DNA of 64,000 nt from a bacterium (GTDB lineage: Bacteria; SAR324; XYD2-FULL-50-16): assembly GCA_024275165.1 (NCBI GenBank), contig JAJRZQ010000028.1, forward strand, positions 1 through 64,000. The letters run 5' to 3'. The notes under the pieces were generated by a model, which worked only from the letters and a program-made list of their open reading frames with translations, was not told the origin of the DNA and did no database searches. This document shows, in pieces, positions 1-7,645 of this stretch. How positions within the stretch are numbered: position 1 is the stretch's first letter; each line of letters opens with the position of its first letter. The position numbers and the translations under genes are program-made.

Positions 1-327
1 TAAGGCGGACACTTTACGCAACCTACGGTTGTGCCCCACTTTTTAAGATTTTTGCTTGAACATGATTTTAATTTTCTGTTTTAACAGCATTTTTTTCTAA
101 AATTATTTGTGCCCCAGGGCGATTTTTTTTGGGCACAATTTTGCAAAATTAAATAGTTCGTTTATTTTTATGGGGCATTTGTGCCCAAAAGCGTCCAGCC
201 TTTTTGCGAGGAGAAGAGCTATGCCTGCTGACTCACGATAGGGGATAGTATAGCGGCAAAACTGGTACGAAAACTGGTACAGAGGGAATTTGCGAAAAGG
301 TCAATTTCTCTAAAGGCTTGTGTTTTG
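1..327. other. AT-rich gene-free stretch beside tRNA-Met
   Basis: No open reading frame of note is present. The stretch is much more AT-rich than the rest of the window and carries the 9-mer TTGTGCCCC or its 8-base core four times: plus strand at 29-37, 107-115 and 179-186, minus strand at 131-138. The copies at 109-114 and 131-136 form an inverted repeat, as do GGGGCA and TGCCC around 173-186. It lies directly downstream of the tRNA 3' end, the usual integration point for tRNA-targeting elements, so it could be the edge of an integrated element or its remnant. That is inference; no integrase is visible because the window starts here. Confidence 0.5.
258..280. repeat. Tandem direct repeat AAAACTGGTAC x2
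   Basis: AAAACTGGTAC occurs at 258-268 and again at 270-280, a period of 12 bases, about 50 bases beyond the encoded CCA end of the tRNA. Short direct repeats at this spacing could be recombinase arm-type sites, but nothing in the window proves this. Confidence 0.5.
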
Positions 328-404
328 TGGTAGCGAAGGGCGGGGTCGAACCGCCGACCTTACGATTATGAGTCGTACGCTCTAACCAGCTGAGCTACTT
401 CGCC
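328..404 (-). tRNA. tRNA-Met (CAT), elongator type
   Basis: A complete 77-nt cloverleaf can be folded on the minus strand. It has a 7-bp acceptor stem (GGCGAAG with CTTCGCT, with G1-U72), a D arm GCTC/GAGC, an anticodon arm TACGA-CTCATAA-TCGTA with CAT at 370-368, and a T arm GGCGG-TTCGACC-CCGCC. The CCA end is encoded at 330-328. The GGCG...CGCTACCA ends match many elongator tRNA-Met genes. A lysidine-modified tRNA-Ile2 (CAT) is the alternative and is considered less likely. The initiator is excluded because it would have an unpaired 1-72 position and three G-C pairs in the anticodon stem. Confidence 0.93.
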
Positions 405-417
405 ACGACAAGAAGTA

Positions 418-446
418 AAATTAGGGTGATAATGAACCTTTGTCAA
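418..446 (-). promoter_or_regulatory. Sigma-70 promoter of tRNA-Met
   Basis: On the minus strand a perfect -35 TTGACA (446-441) is followed by a 17-bp spacer and a -10 TAATTT (423-418). Transcription would start around 410, only a few bases before the mature tRNA 5' end at 404. Confidence 0.75.
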
Positions 447-561
447 GTTGAGGATGCTGTTTTTTCTTTTGCCAAGAGACAATGATTTCCCAAGCTGAGG
501 CGCTGTGGAGAGTAGAGGAAAAAGACCTTGCCCAAGGGAGAGAATCTTGAGAAAAAAGGGC

Positions 562-1305
562 ATGAGTTTTTTGCCAACCATTTATCTCTTGGCTGACGGG
601 CACCTTGGGGCCCAGGCAGGGGACATAGACCATTTTGTCCATTGGTTAGAAGGTCTAGACCCGATGCGTACGGAGTTGATCCTCCTCGGTGATTTTTGCC
701 ATATCTGGGCAGGGCCAAAGAAATACCACACCGAGGGGGTGACTCGCCTGCTGGAGGCCCTGACCCGCTTTGACCAAGCGGGGGGGCGGGTTGATTTGGT
801 GGTGGGCAACCGAGATATTTTTTTTGATTTTGGACAAGATTACCCGCATCAAGGCCTCCCCTTTCAAGAGATCAGCGGGGACTTTTTAACCCGAACGATA
901 CAGGGGAAGCGGCTCTTGTGCGCCCATGGTGATTTGGTGAACCGTCAAGACGAGCAATACCTTCGGTGGCGGGGCTGGGTTCGCTCGAAAGCTTTTCGTT
1001 GGTTTTTCTCTCTTCTGCCCTCCTTTTGGGTCAAGGGGGTGATGACTCGGCTGGAAGAAAAGTTACAACAAACCAATCAGGGGCATCGCTTGTCCTTCCC
1101 TTTAGAGGAGTGGCAGGCTTTTTTGGAGCAAGCGCGGCGAGAACCCGGTTTTGACCTGCTTTGTATCGGTCATTTTCATCCGGAATCCTTGCTGGAAACC
1201 CCGGTAGGAAGCGGTATGGGCTTGGTGTTGCCGGATTGGCAGTCTAGTGGGCAGGTTTTAAAAATAGATGAGGATTTAAATTATGAACTGGTCAAGAGGC
1301 TATAA
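562..1305 (+). CDS. lpxH: LpxH-like UDP-2,3-diacylglucosamine hydrolase (calcineurin-like phosphoesterase)
   Basis: A 247-residue metallophosphoesterase. The family motifs appear in order: D-G-H at residues 12-14, GDFCHIW at 43-49, GNRD at 82-85, AHGD near 121-124 and GHFH near 205. The GNRD and AHGD pattern and the length match LpxH, which cleaves UDP-2,3-diacylglucosamine to lipid X in lipid A synthesis at the inner membrane. The second motif departs from the usual GDLFE(F/A)W, with Cys-His in place of Phe-Glu, so the substrate should be treated as probable. ATG 562 is preferred over the in-frame GTG 505 because the protein then begins just before the first beta strand. It is the first gene of an operon and overlaps the next gene by 23 bp. 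Confidence 0.68.
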   Translation: MSFLPTIYLLADGHLGAQAGDIDHFVHWLEGLDPMRTELILLGDFCHIWAGPKKYHTEGVTRLLEALTRFDQAGGRVDLVVGNRDIFFDFGQDYPHQGLPFQEISGDFLTRTIQGKRLLCAHGDLVNRQDEQYLRWRGWVRSKAFRWFFSLLPSFWVKGVMTRLEEKLQQTNQGHRLSFPLEEWQAFLEQARREPGFDLLCIGHFHPESLLETPVGSGMGLVLPDWQSSGQVLKIDEDLNYELVKRL

Positions 1306-2515
1306 GCTAGCTCTCGGGTTGATCTTTTGGGGGGGGGCTGCTTGGGCGGGGCCGCAGGTTTTTGTGACCGGCGATTACCGCGGTGAAATCAAACCCTGTG
1401 GTTGTTCCAAAGAGGGTGACCTCGGCGGGATCGAGCGAGGGAGCAGTTTTTTAAAAACCAAAGGGCCCCAAGATATTTGGGTTGATTTGGGCAACTTCAG
1501 TGCCAAGGCGACCGAGCAGGGGCAGCTCAAAACGAGGTTGCTCTACGATTATTTCCGTCAGCGCAAGCTTTTTGCGGCGCTGCCCGGCCCTTTGGAATTT
1601 CAAAAAGGGGTCGATGGGTTGCGTCGCTTCCCCTTACCTTACCTCATTACCAACCAACAAAGACCCTTTCCCGTGGGAGCCCGCAATAAACAAGGCGGGG
1701 GCTTGAGTTGGTATGGCTACCTCTCTCCCAGCCTGCTCAGTAAGGGCACTCACCAAACCGTTTGGTTGAGCGATGTGCAGAATTTTTTAGCTAAACTGGG
1801 TAAGGAAAAAACTCCCAAGGCCTTGCTGTTTCGTGGGCCAAAAACAGAGTTGCGGGCGATTTTAGCCCAGGCTAAATTTCAATTGGTTTTGGTGGGCAAC
1901 CAAGCGCAGAGCGAAGAAGAACAGGTTTTGCGATTCACCCTTGGGGGGAGGCGCTTTTTAAAGCCCCCTTTAAAGGGGCAGGGGGTTTTGGTGTTAAAGG
2001 ATGTGAGCGATCACCAAGGGCAGGTGCATTGGTTGAAGGCGGATACCCCTAATGACAAAGTTTGGGAGAAAAAATTTCAAGCCTACAACCAGGCGGTTGA
2101 AAAAATATTTTTCGCGGAAATGGAGGGGAGCCAAAAGAAAGGGAAAAGGGTTTACAAGGGCGCGGAGGGTTGTATATCTTGCCATAAGCGCCAAGGTAAA
2201 GTTTGGCGCGCCACCCGCCACGCCAAAGCCTTTGATAGTCTGAAGTCGGTGGGCAAACAGTTTGACCCAGAATGCATCCGTTGCCATGCGGCAGGCTATC
2301 AAAGTCGGGGTTTTGTTAGCGAAGAAATCACCCCTGATTTGGTCGGGGTGCAATGTGAAAACTGCCATGGTTTTTATCGCCCCCATGAAAAGGGCTGGCC
2401 TGAAAAGAGAGAAAAACTAAACCGGATGCTCTGCAAAGGTTGCCATACCGGCTCTCATTCACCGAAGTTTAAATTTTCCGCATATTACCCCAAAATAGCC
2501 CACGAAAATCCATGA
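1283..2515 (+). CDS. UshA-like domain fused to tetraheme cytochrome c (C554-like)
   Basis: A 410-residue exported protein with an N-terminal signal peptide ending near the AWAG motif. The N-terminal half carries a G-D-Y-R-G-x-I-x-P-C-G-C-S element seen in UshA/5'-nucleotidase-like proteins linked to cytochromes. The C-terminal part has four CXXCH haem-binding motifs at residues 297, 331, 358 and 384 (CISCH, CIRCH, CENCH, CKGCH), the cytochrome c554-type arrangement. It is probably a periplasmic electron carrier; donor and acceptor cannot be deduced. The gene overlaps the lpxH-like gene by 23 bp and dsbA by 4 bp. The neighbouring DsbA is notable because c-type haem attachment depends on thiol redox state. 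Confidence 0.78.
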   Translation: MNWSRGYKLALGLIFWGGAAWAGPQVFVTGDYRGEIKPCGCSKEGDLGGIERGSSFLKTKGPQDIWVDLGNFSAKATEQGQLKTRLLYDYFRQRKLFAALPGPLEFQKGVDGLRRFPLPYLITNQQRPFPVGARNKQGGGLSWYGYLSPSLLSKGTHQTVWLSDVQNFLAKLGKEKTPKALLFRGPKTELRAILAQAKFQLVLVGNQAQSEEEQVLRFTLGGRRFLKPPLKGQGVLVLKDVSDHQGQVHWLKADTPNDKVWEKKFQAYNQAVEKIFFAEMEGSQKKGKRVYKGAEGCISCHKRQGKVWRATRHAKAFDSLKSVGKQFDPECIRCHAAGYQSRGFVSEEITPDLVGVQCENCHGFYRPHEKGWPEKREKLNRMLCKGCHTGSHSPKFKFSAYYPKIAHENP

Positions 2516-3111
2516 AAAACATTCTTCTTTTGTTGGTTGCTCTTTGGTTGTTGCCTAGCTTGGCAACCGCCCAAATCAAAGGCGTTTATGAAACTCTCGC
2601 GGGCCCCGCGCCCAAGGCGCATAGCTTGAAGCAGGTGACGGTGCGGGAGTTTTTTGCCTTCCACTGCCCCCATTGCTATCATTTTTCGAAAGAAATCCCC
2701 GCTTTGAAAAAGCGCTTTGGCAAAAAATTGAAAATCATTTATACGCCCATCGACTGGGTAGGTGCCGACCCCCCTAAGCTTTATTATATTGCCCAAGAAA
2801 AAGGGAAGGAAGAGGCCGTTGCCGCGATGATGTATGACTTTATTCATGAAAAGGGCTTGGGTGAAACCCTCTATCAAGATCGCTTTAAGCTTGCGTATGT
2901 GGCGAAGCTCAACGGTTTGACCGAGGAATTCAAACAACAAATCGACAGCCCGGAAATCGCGGCAAAATTTAAGGCCGGAACCGATCTCGCTCGCTCCAAG
3001 GGGGTTGATTCCACCCCTACCTTTATTGTGGAAGGGGTTTATAAGGTGCAAGGCGGCCCCGACAACCTCGCTCTGGTGATTAACAGCTTGCTCAAGGCGC
3101 CGGTTAAATAA
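2512..3111 (+). CDS. dsbA: DsbA-family periplasmic thiol:disulfide oxidoreductase
   Basis: A 199-residue protein with a hydrophobic signal peptide (about residues 1-20, ending T-A-Q). The CPHC redox site is at residues 52-55 and follows the EFFAFHCPHC strand typical of DsbA. The cis-proline loop is S-T-P-T near residue 170. Size and motifs match DsbA, which introduces disulfides into periplasmic proteins. Its ATG overlaps the TGA of the cytochrome gene (ATGA), suggesting translational coupling. No DsbB partner is present in the window. Confidence 0.88.
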   Translation: MKNILLLLVALWLLPSLATAQIKGVYETLAGPAPKAHSLKQVTVREFFAFHCPHCYHFSKEIPALKKRFGKKLKIIYTPIDWVGADPPKLYYIAQEKGKEEAVAAMMYDFIHEKGLGETLYQDRFKLAYVAKLNGLTEEFKQQIDSPEIAAKFKAGTDLARSKGVDSTPTFIVEGVYKVQGGPDNLALVINSLLKAPVK

Positions 3112-3112
3112 A

Positions 3113-4738
3113 GTGCGACTCGCTTTATTGCAACTCAACCCCCGGGTGGGGGATTTAGCCGCCAACGCAGCAAAGCTCTTGCGGGGGTGGGAGTCTGCCC
3201 GCGCCCAAAAAGCGGATTTGGCCATTAGCGGGGAACTGGCTTTATCGGGTTACCCCCCTAAAGACCTACTTTTTAACCAAAGCTTTTTAACAAAGATTCA
3301 GGCAACTCTTGTTGATTTGGCCCAACAAACCGCGTCGGGCCTCCCTTGGTTGGTGGGGGCTCCGTTGCAAGAGGGGGGTAAGCTTTTCAACGCCGCTTTT
3401 TTGCTCGGCCAAGGCAAGATCCAACAAAAATTTAAAAAACGCCTCCTCCCCAATTACGATGTCTTTGATGAGCGGCGTTATTTTGTCCCCGGCAGGGATG
3501 GACAGGTTTTTACCCTAAAGGGGACAAGGATCGGGGTGACAATCTGTGAAGATATCTGGAATGACTCGCCGCAAATTCAGCCCACGGTCTATGAGGAGAA
3601 TCCGGTTGCGGAGTTGCGCGGGCAAGGGGTGGACCTGTTGATCAACCTATCGGCCAGTCCCTTTTTTATCGGCAAGCATCAAGCGCGCCGAACCATGCTT
3701 TCTACCGTGGCTCGGGGGCTGGGCAAACCCTTGATCTATGTCAATCAAGTGGGAGGCAATGACGATCTGATTTTTGATGGGCGGAGTCTGGTTTTTTCCG
3801 GTCAGGGAGAGTTATGGTATGAGGCTAAAGGCTTTGCGGAAGCGATAGCCTGTTTTGACTTAAAGCCGTCGCCGCCCATTGAGGTCAAAGCAAGGGCGGT
3901 AGAAGAAGAAATCTATGAGGCGTTGGTCTTGGGCACGCGGGATTATCTGCGCAAATGCGGGTTTAAAAAGGCTTTGCTCGGCCTTTCGGGAGGGATTGAC
4001 TCGGCTTTGGTCGCCGTGCTCGCTACCCGAGCCTTAGGGGCGGAGCAGGTGACCGCCTTGTTGATGCCTTCGCCCTATTCGAGTCCCGGTAGCGTCGCAG
4101 ATAGTTTGGAACTGGCTCAAAGGTTAAAGATTCAAGCGATTACCCTTTCCATTGAACCGACCATGCGGGGTTATGCAGAGGTTTTAAAAGGGGCCCTGCC
4201 GGGCTTTGCGGGGACCTTAACCGAAGAAAACCTACAGGCGCGCATCCGGGGGAATTTGCTCATGGCCTACTCCAATCAAGCAGGGGCCATGTTACTCACC
4301 ACGGGGAACAAGTCCGAGTTGTCGGTCGGCTATTGCACCATCTATGGGGATATGGCCGGGGGATTGGCGGTAATTAGCGACCTGCCCAAAACCAAGGTGT
4401 ACGACCTCTGCCGTTGGATCAACCAAACCCAAGGGGGTTTGATCCCGCAAGAGATTCTTCATAAGGCCCCCTCGGCGGAACTGCGGCCCGATCAAAAAGA
4501 TCAAGACAGTCTGCCGCCCTATGAGGTTTTAGACGCGATTTTGGAGCGTTTTATTGAAGGGCGCCAAAGTATTGAAGAGATTGTGTCTTGTGGTTTTGCC
4601 TTAGAAACGGTAGCCAAGGTGGCCTATTTAGTGCGAATTTCTGAGTTTAAGCGCAAGCAGGCCGCGCCGGGGTTAAAGCTTTCCGGGCGCGCCTTTGGCA
4701 CGGGCTGGCGAATGCCCATTGCGGCGCAGTCTGTTTGA
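3113..4738 (+). CDS. nadE: Glutamine-dependent NAD+ synthetase
   Basis: A 541-residue two-domain enzyme. The N-terminal nitrilase-type amidase (about 1-250) shows the catalytic triad region: Glu in SGELALSGYP, Lys in the KKRLLPNYDVFDE stretch, and Cys145 in TICEDIW. The C-terminal synthetase has the P-loop GLSGGIDS at 290-297, plus TTGNKSE and YGDMAGG. It makes NAD+ from deamido-NAD+, ATP and glutamine in the cytoplasm. It starts with GTG one base after the dsbA stop, so it belongs to the same operon. All key residues are present. Confidence 0.95.
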   Translation: MRLALLQLNPRVGDLAANAAKLLRGWESARAQKADLAISGELALSGYPPKDLLFNQSFLTKIQATLVDLAQQTASGLPWLVGAPLQEGGKLFNAAFLLGQGKIQQKFKKRLLPNYDVFDERRYFVPGRDGQVFTLKGTRIGVTICEDIWNDSPQIQPTVYEENPVAELRGQGVDLLINLSASPFFIGKHQARRTMLSTVARGLGKPLIYVNQVGGNDDLIFDGRSLVFSGQGELWYEAKGFAEAIACFDLKPSPPIEVKARAVEEEIYEALVLGTRDYLRKCGFKKALLGLSGGIDSALVAVLATRALGAEQVTALLMPSPYSSPGSVADSLELAQRLKIQAITLSIEPTMRGYAEVLKGALPGFAGTLTEENLQARIRGNLLMAYSNQAGAMLLTTGNKSELSVGYCTIYGDMAGGLAVISDLPKTKVYDLCRWINQTQGGLIPQEILHKAPSAELRPDQKDQDSLPPYEVLDAILERFIEGRQSIEEIVSCGFALETVAKVAYLVRISEFKRKQAAPGLKLSGRAFGTGWRMPIAAQSV

Positions 4739-4755
4739 CGACATCATAGCCTGGT

Positions 4756-4777
4756 CGCCTTGTTCCAAGGCGGTTTT
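4756..4777 (+). terminator. Probable terminator after nadE
   Basis: A 7-bp perfect stem CGCCTTG/CAAGGCG with a TTC loop is followed by GTTTTAA, 18 bp after the nadE stop. The U-tract is short, so termination may be partial. Confidence 0.5.
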
Positions 4778-4824
4778 AACGAGCGGAATTTTTTTATTTA
4801 ATCCCCTTCCATGGAGGTTCAGGG

Positions 4825-7077
4825 ATGCTGGAGCAGATTGCAAAAGAACTTCAATTAAAGCCCTTTCAGGTCGAGGCCGTGGTAAGCCTGATCGAGGAAG
4901 GGGGTACCATTCCCTTCATTGCCCGTTACCGTAAGGAACGCACCGGCAACCTCGATGAGGTCCAGATTCGCGATGTGCGGGACCGATACGAATACCTGGT
5001 GGAACTAGGCGAACGCAAAGAAGCGGTGCTGGCCAGCATTACCGAGCAGGGAAAACTCACCCCGGAGCTACAAAAAGCCCTTGCTCAGGCAGAGACGAAG
5101 CAAAGCCTAGAAGATCTGTACCTGCCTTATAAACCCAAGCGGCGCACCCGGGCAACCCTGGCTAGAGAACTGGGTTTAGAACCCCTGGCAAAGCTGATTG
5201 TGGAACAAAAACCCACCACGCAATGGGTGGAGGGCTTTCAGCGGGAACACCCGGAGTTGTCTGCTGGTGAACTTCTCTCCAAGGCTCGGGATATCGTGGC
5301 GGAATGGGTCTCAGAATTGGCGGAAACCCGGGAACGGTTAAGGAAAATGGCCTGGGGGGAGGGGGTGATTTTTTCTCAGGTGAAAAAGGATTACGCGGAG
5401 GTCAAAACCAAATTCGAGCAGTATTACGAGTACCAAGAGCCGGTGAGAACGATTCCGGCGCATCGTTTTTTAGCGATTCGCCGGGGGGAAGAAGAAGCAA
5501 TCTTGAGGCTGAAATTTGCGCTGCCGAGCGAGGCGATGCTCGAGTTGTTGAAATCCCATTGGGTCGATTCCGCCTTGGGCCATGCAGAGCAGTTGGAAAG
5601 CGCGATTGAGGGGGCCTATTCGAGGCTCTTGGAGCCTGCTTTGGAGGTGGAGCTACGGCTGGAACTCAAAACCCGGGCCGATGATGAATCCATTGTGGTT
5701 TTTGGGCAAAACCTCAAAGACTTGCTGTTGGCCCCCTTGGGGGGGCAGGTGCCCCTTCTTGGGTTAGACCCCGGGTTTCGCACCGGCAGCAAGTGGGTGG
5801 TGATTGATCCAACGGGCAAACTCTTAGATTATGGAACCATCTTCCCCGTTGCCTCTTCAACGCAGAAAGCGGCCGAGGCAAAGAAGACGATTCTTGCCCA
5901 GGCGCAAAAGCACCGGCCCGCCTATATCTGTTTAGGTAATGGGACGGCGAGCCGAGAGGTTTTTTCTTTTTTGCGCGCGCTGTTGAAAGAGGCCGGGGTG
6001 ACCGCCTGCCAACCGATTATTGTCAGCGAGTCCGGGGCCTCGGTTTATTCCGCTTCGGACTTGGCCAGGGAGGAGTTCCCCGAACTGGATGTGAGTTATC
6101 GGGGGGCGATTTCCATTGCCCGGCGTTTTCAAGACCCCTTAGCCGAACTGGTCAAGATCGACCCTAAATCCATCGGGGTGGGCCAATATCAGCATGATGT
6201 AAATCAACGCAAGCTTAAACGCAATCTGGATGAAGCAGTGGAGTCGGCGGTCAATTTTGTGGGGGTCAACCTCAATACCGCCTCTTACAGTCTTTTGGCT
6301 TATGTCTCGGGGCTCAACGAGAGCCTCGCCAAGGGGATTGTCCATTATCGCGACCAACACGGCGGGTTTCAAAGCCGCAAGGAGTTGTTGCAGGTAGCTC
6401 GCTTTGGCCCCAAGGCCTTTGAGCAATCCGCTGGATTTTTGCGTATCTTAAAGGGGGCCAATCCCTTAGACGGCAGCGCGGTACACCCGGAAAACTATGC
6501 CTTGGTAGAAACCATGGCCAAAGACCTCGGTCTGGGGGTCAAGGAGTTGGTGCTGAATGAAAAAGAGATTCAGAAAATCAAAAAGGAAAATTATTATAGT
6601 GAGCAAGTGGGCAGTTTGACGATTCAGGATATTTTGAGGGAATTGGCTCGGCCCGGAAGGGACCCTAGGAGTTCGTTCAAGGCTCCGAAGCTTTTGGATG
6701 AGGTCACGGAGATTACGGATTTGCAAGCGGGAATGAAGCTCGAAGGGCGCGTGACCAACATGACGAAGTTTGGTGTTTTTGTGGATATCGGGGTGCATCA
6801 AGATGGCTTGATCCATATTTCTGAACTGGCCGATCAGTTTGTGGGCGACCCGACCGAGGTCTGCCAAGTGGGGCAGGTGATTTCGGTCACGGTTTTGGCG
6901 GTGGAAGTGGAGCGCAAACGCATCAGCTTGAGTGCCCGTAAAAACCCCGCGACCTTAGCGGTAGGAGGGAAACAGCCCCAGGGGCAAGCGGCTCTGAGCA
7001 AAGGGCCCCAGCCGGTCGCAACCGGCAATTTTCAAAGAGACCTGAAAACGCTGCAAGAGAAGTTCCGTCTTCGCTAG
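4825..7077 (+). CDS. tex: Tex-family RNA-binding transcription accessory protein
   Basis: A 750-residue full-length Tex protein. It has an N-terminal helical region with the family motif IPFIARYRKERTG and an RNase H-like YqgF fold beginning near LGLDPGFRTG. A helix-hairpin-helix region follows (TASYSLLAYVSGLNESLAKGI). A C-terminal S1 RNA-binding domain lies at about residues 635-705 (GRVTNMTKFGVFVDIGVHQDG). Tex is a cytoplasmic nucleic-acid-binding factor linked to transcription and ribosome-associated processes. It stands alone between a probable terminator upstream and a promoter-like region before rimP. The 30-40 C-terminal residues are Gly/Gln/Pro-rich and probably disordered. Confidence 0.95.
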   Translation: MLEQIAKELQLKPFQVEAVVSLIEEGGTIPFIARYRKERTGNLDEVQIRDVRDRYEYLVELGERKEAVLASITEQGKLTPELQKALAQAETKQSLEDLYLPYKPKRRTRATLARELGLEPLAKLIVEQKPTTQWVEGFQREHPELSAGELLSKARDIVAEWVSELAETRERLRKMAWGEGVIFSQVKKDYAEVKTKFEQYYEYQEPVRTIPAHRFLAIRRGEEEAILRLKFALPSEAMLELLKSHWVDSALGHAEQLESAIEGAYSRLLEPALEVELRLELKTRADDESIVVFGQNLKDLLLAPLGGQVPLLGLDPGFRTGSKWVVIDPTGKLLDYGTIFPVASSTQKAAEAKKTILAQAQKHRPAYICLGNGTASREVFSFLRALLKEAGVTACQPIIVSESGASVYSASDLAREEFPELDVSYRGAISIARRFQDPLAELVKIDPKSIGVGQYQHDVNQRKLKRNLDEAVESAVNFVGVNLNTASYSLLAYVSGLNESLAKGIVHYRDQHGGFQSRKELLQVARFGPKAFEQSAGFLRILKGANPLDGSAVHPENYALVETMAKDLGLGVKELVLNEKEIQKIKKENYYSEQVGSLTIQDILRELARPGRDPRSSFKAPKLLDEVTEITDLQAGMKLEGRVTNMTKFGVFVDIGVHQDGLIHISELADQFVGDPTEVCQVGQVISVTVLAVEVERKRISLSARKNPATLAVGGKQPQGQAALSKGPQPVATGNFQRDLKTLQEKFRLR

Positions 7078-7096
7078 GCTTTTTTAACTTGGCCCA

Positions 7097-7125
7097 TTGC
7101 CTAATTTAACCCGCTGTGCTAGTGT
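7097..7125 (+). promoter_or_regulatory. Candidate promoter for the rimP-nusA-infB-rbfA operon
   Basis: TTGCCT (7097-7102) and TAGTGT (7120-7125) are separated by 17 bp, with a TG one base upstream of the -10 element (extended -10). It lies 42 bp before the rimP start. Match quality is moderate. Confidence 0.4.
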
Positions 7126-7166
7126 TTGCAATTCACTAACAGAATGGGCCCAAGGGGCCTGGAGCT

Positions 7167-7625
7167 ATGCCCTTAAGCCTGGAACAAGAAGAAAAATTAT
7201 CCGGCCTGATTCGTCCTTTAGTAGAGGGGTTGGGCCTGGAATTGGTTAAATTGGAACTGACCGGCCAAGGCCGCCCCTGTTTGCGGGTGAGCCTGGATAA
7301 GGAAGGGGGCATTGGGATGGAAGACCTCACCAAGGCAACCCGTCTTGTCTCCCCTCTGCTGGATGCTGAAGACCCCTTTTCTTTTGAATATCAGCTTGAG
7401 ATCAGCAGCCCGGGCATTTTCCGCCAACTAGAGACGGAAAAAGATTTCCTTCGTTTCGCGGGCTCTAAGGTGAAGGTCAAGGTCAAAGGCGAGTCCGTTC
7501 GCAGCTTGATGGGTACCCTTTTAGGGGTCGAAGAAGGGGTGGGGATTGTTGTAGAGGCAGAAAACGGTAAAGAAACCATCGGGTTTGATACATTGGTTCA
7601 GGTGAACCTGAATCCAGACCTTTGA
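7167..7625 (+). CDS. rimP: Ribosome maturation factor RimP
   Basis: A 152-residue protein with the RimP signature YQLEISSPGIFRQL at about residues 74-87, where the family has SSPG followed by R-x-L. The N-terminal alpha/beta domain begins with a helix (LIRPLVEGLGLELV) and a C-terminal SH3-like beta domain carries VKVKVKG. RimP assists assembly of the 30S subunit. Its position immediately before nusA and infB is the conserved bacterial order. It ends 20 bp before nusA. Confidence 0.93.
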   Translation: MPLSLEQEEKLSGLIRPLVEGLGLELVKLELTGQGRPCLRVSLDKEGGIGMEDLTKATRLVSPLLDAEDPFSFEYQLEISSPGIFRQLETEKDFLRFAGSKVKVKVKGESVRSLMGTLLGVEEGVGIVVEAENGKETIGFDTLVQVNLNPDL

Positions 7626-7645
7626 TCCATATAGAGGAAGTAGAG

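Noticed and set aside
328-404. tRNA-Ile2 with CAT anticodon
   Set aside because: GGCG/CGCT ends and the D-arm match elongator tRNA-Met better. Only a genome-wide tRNA count would settle it.
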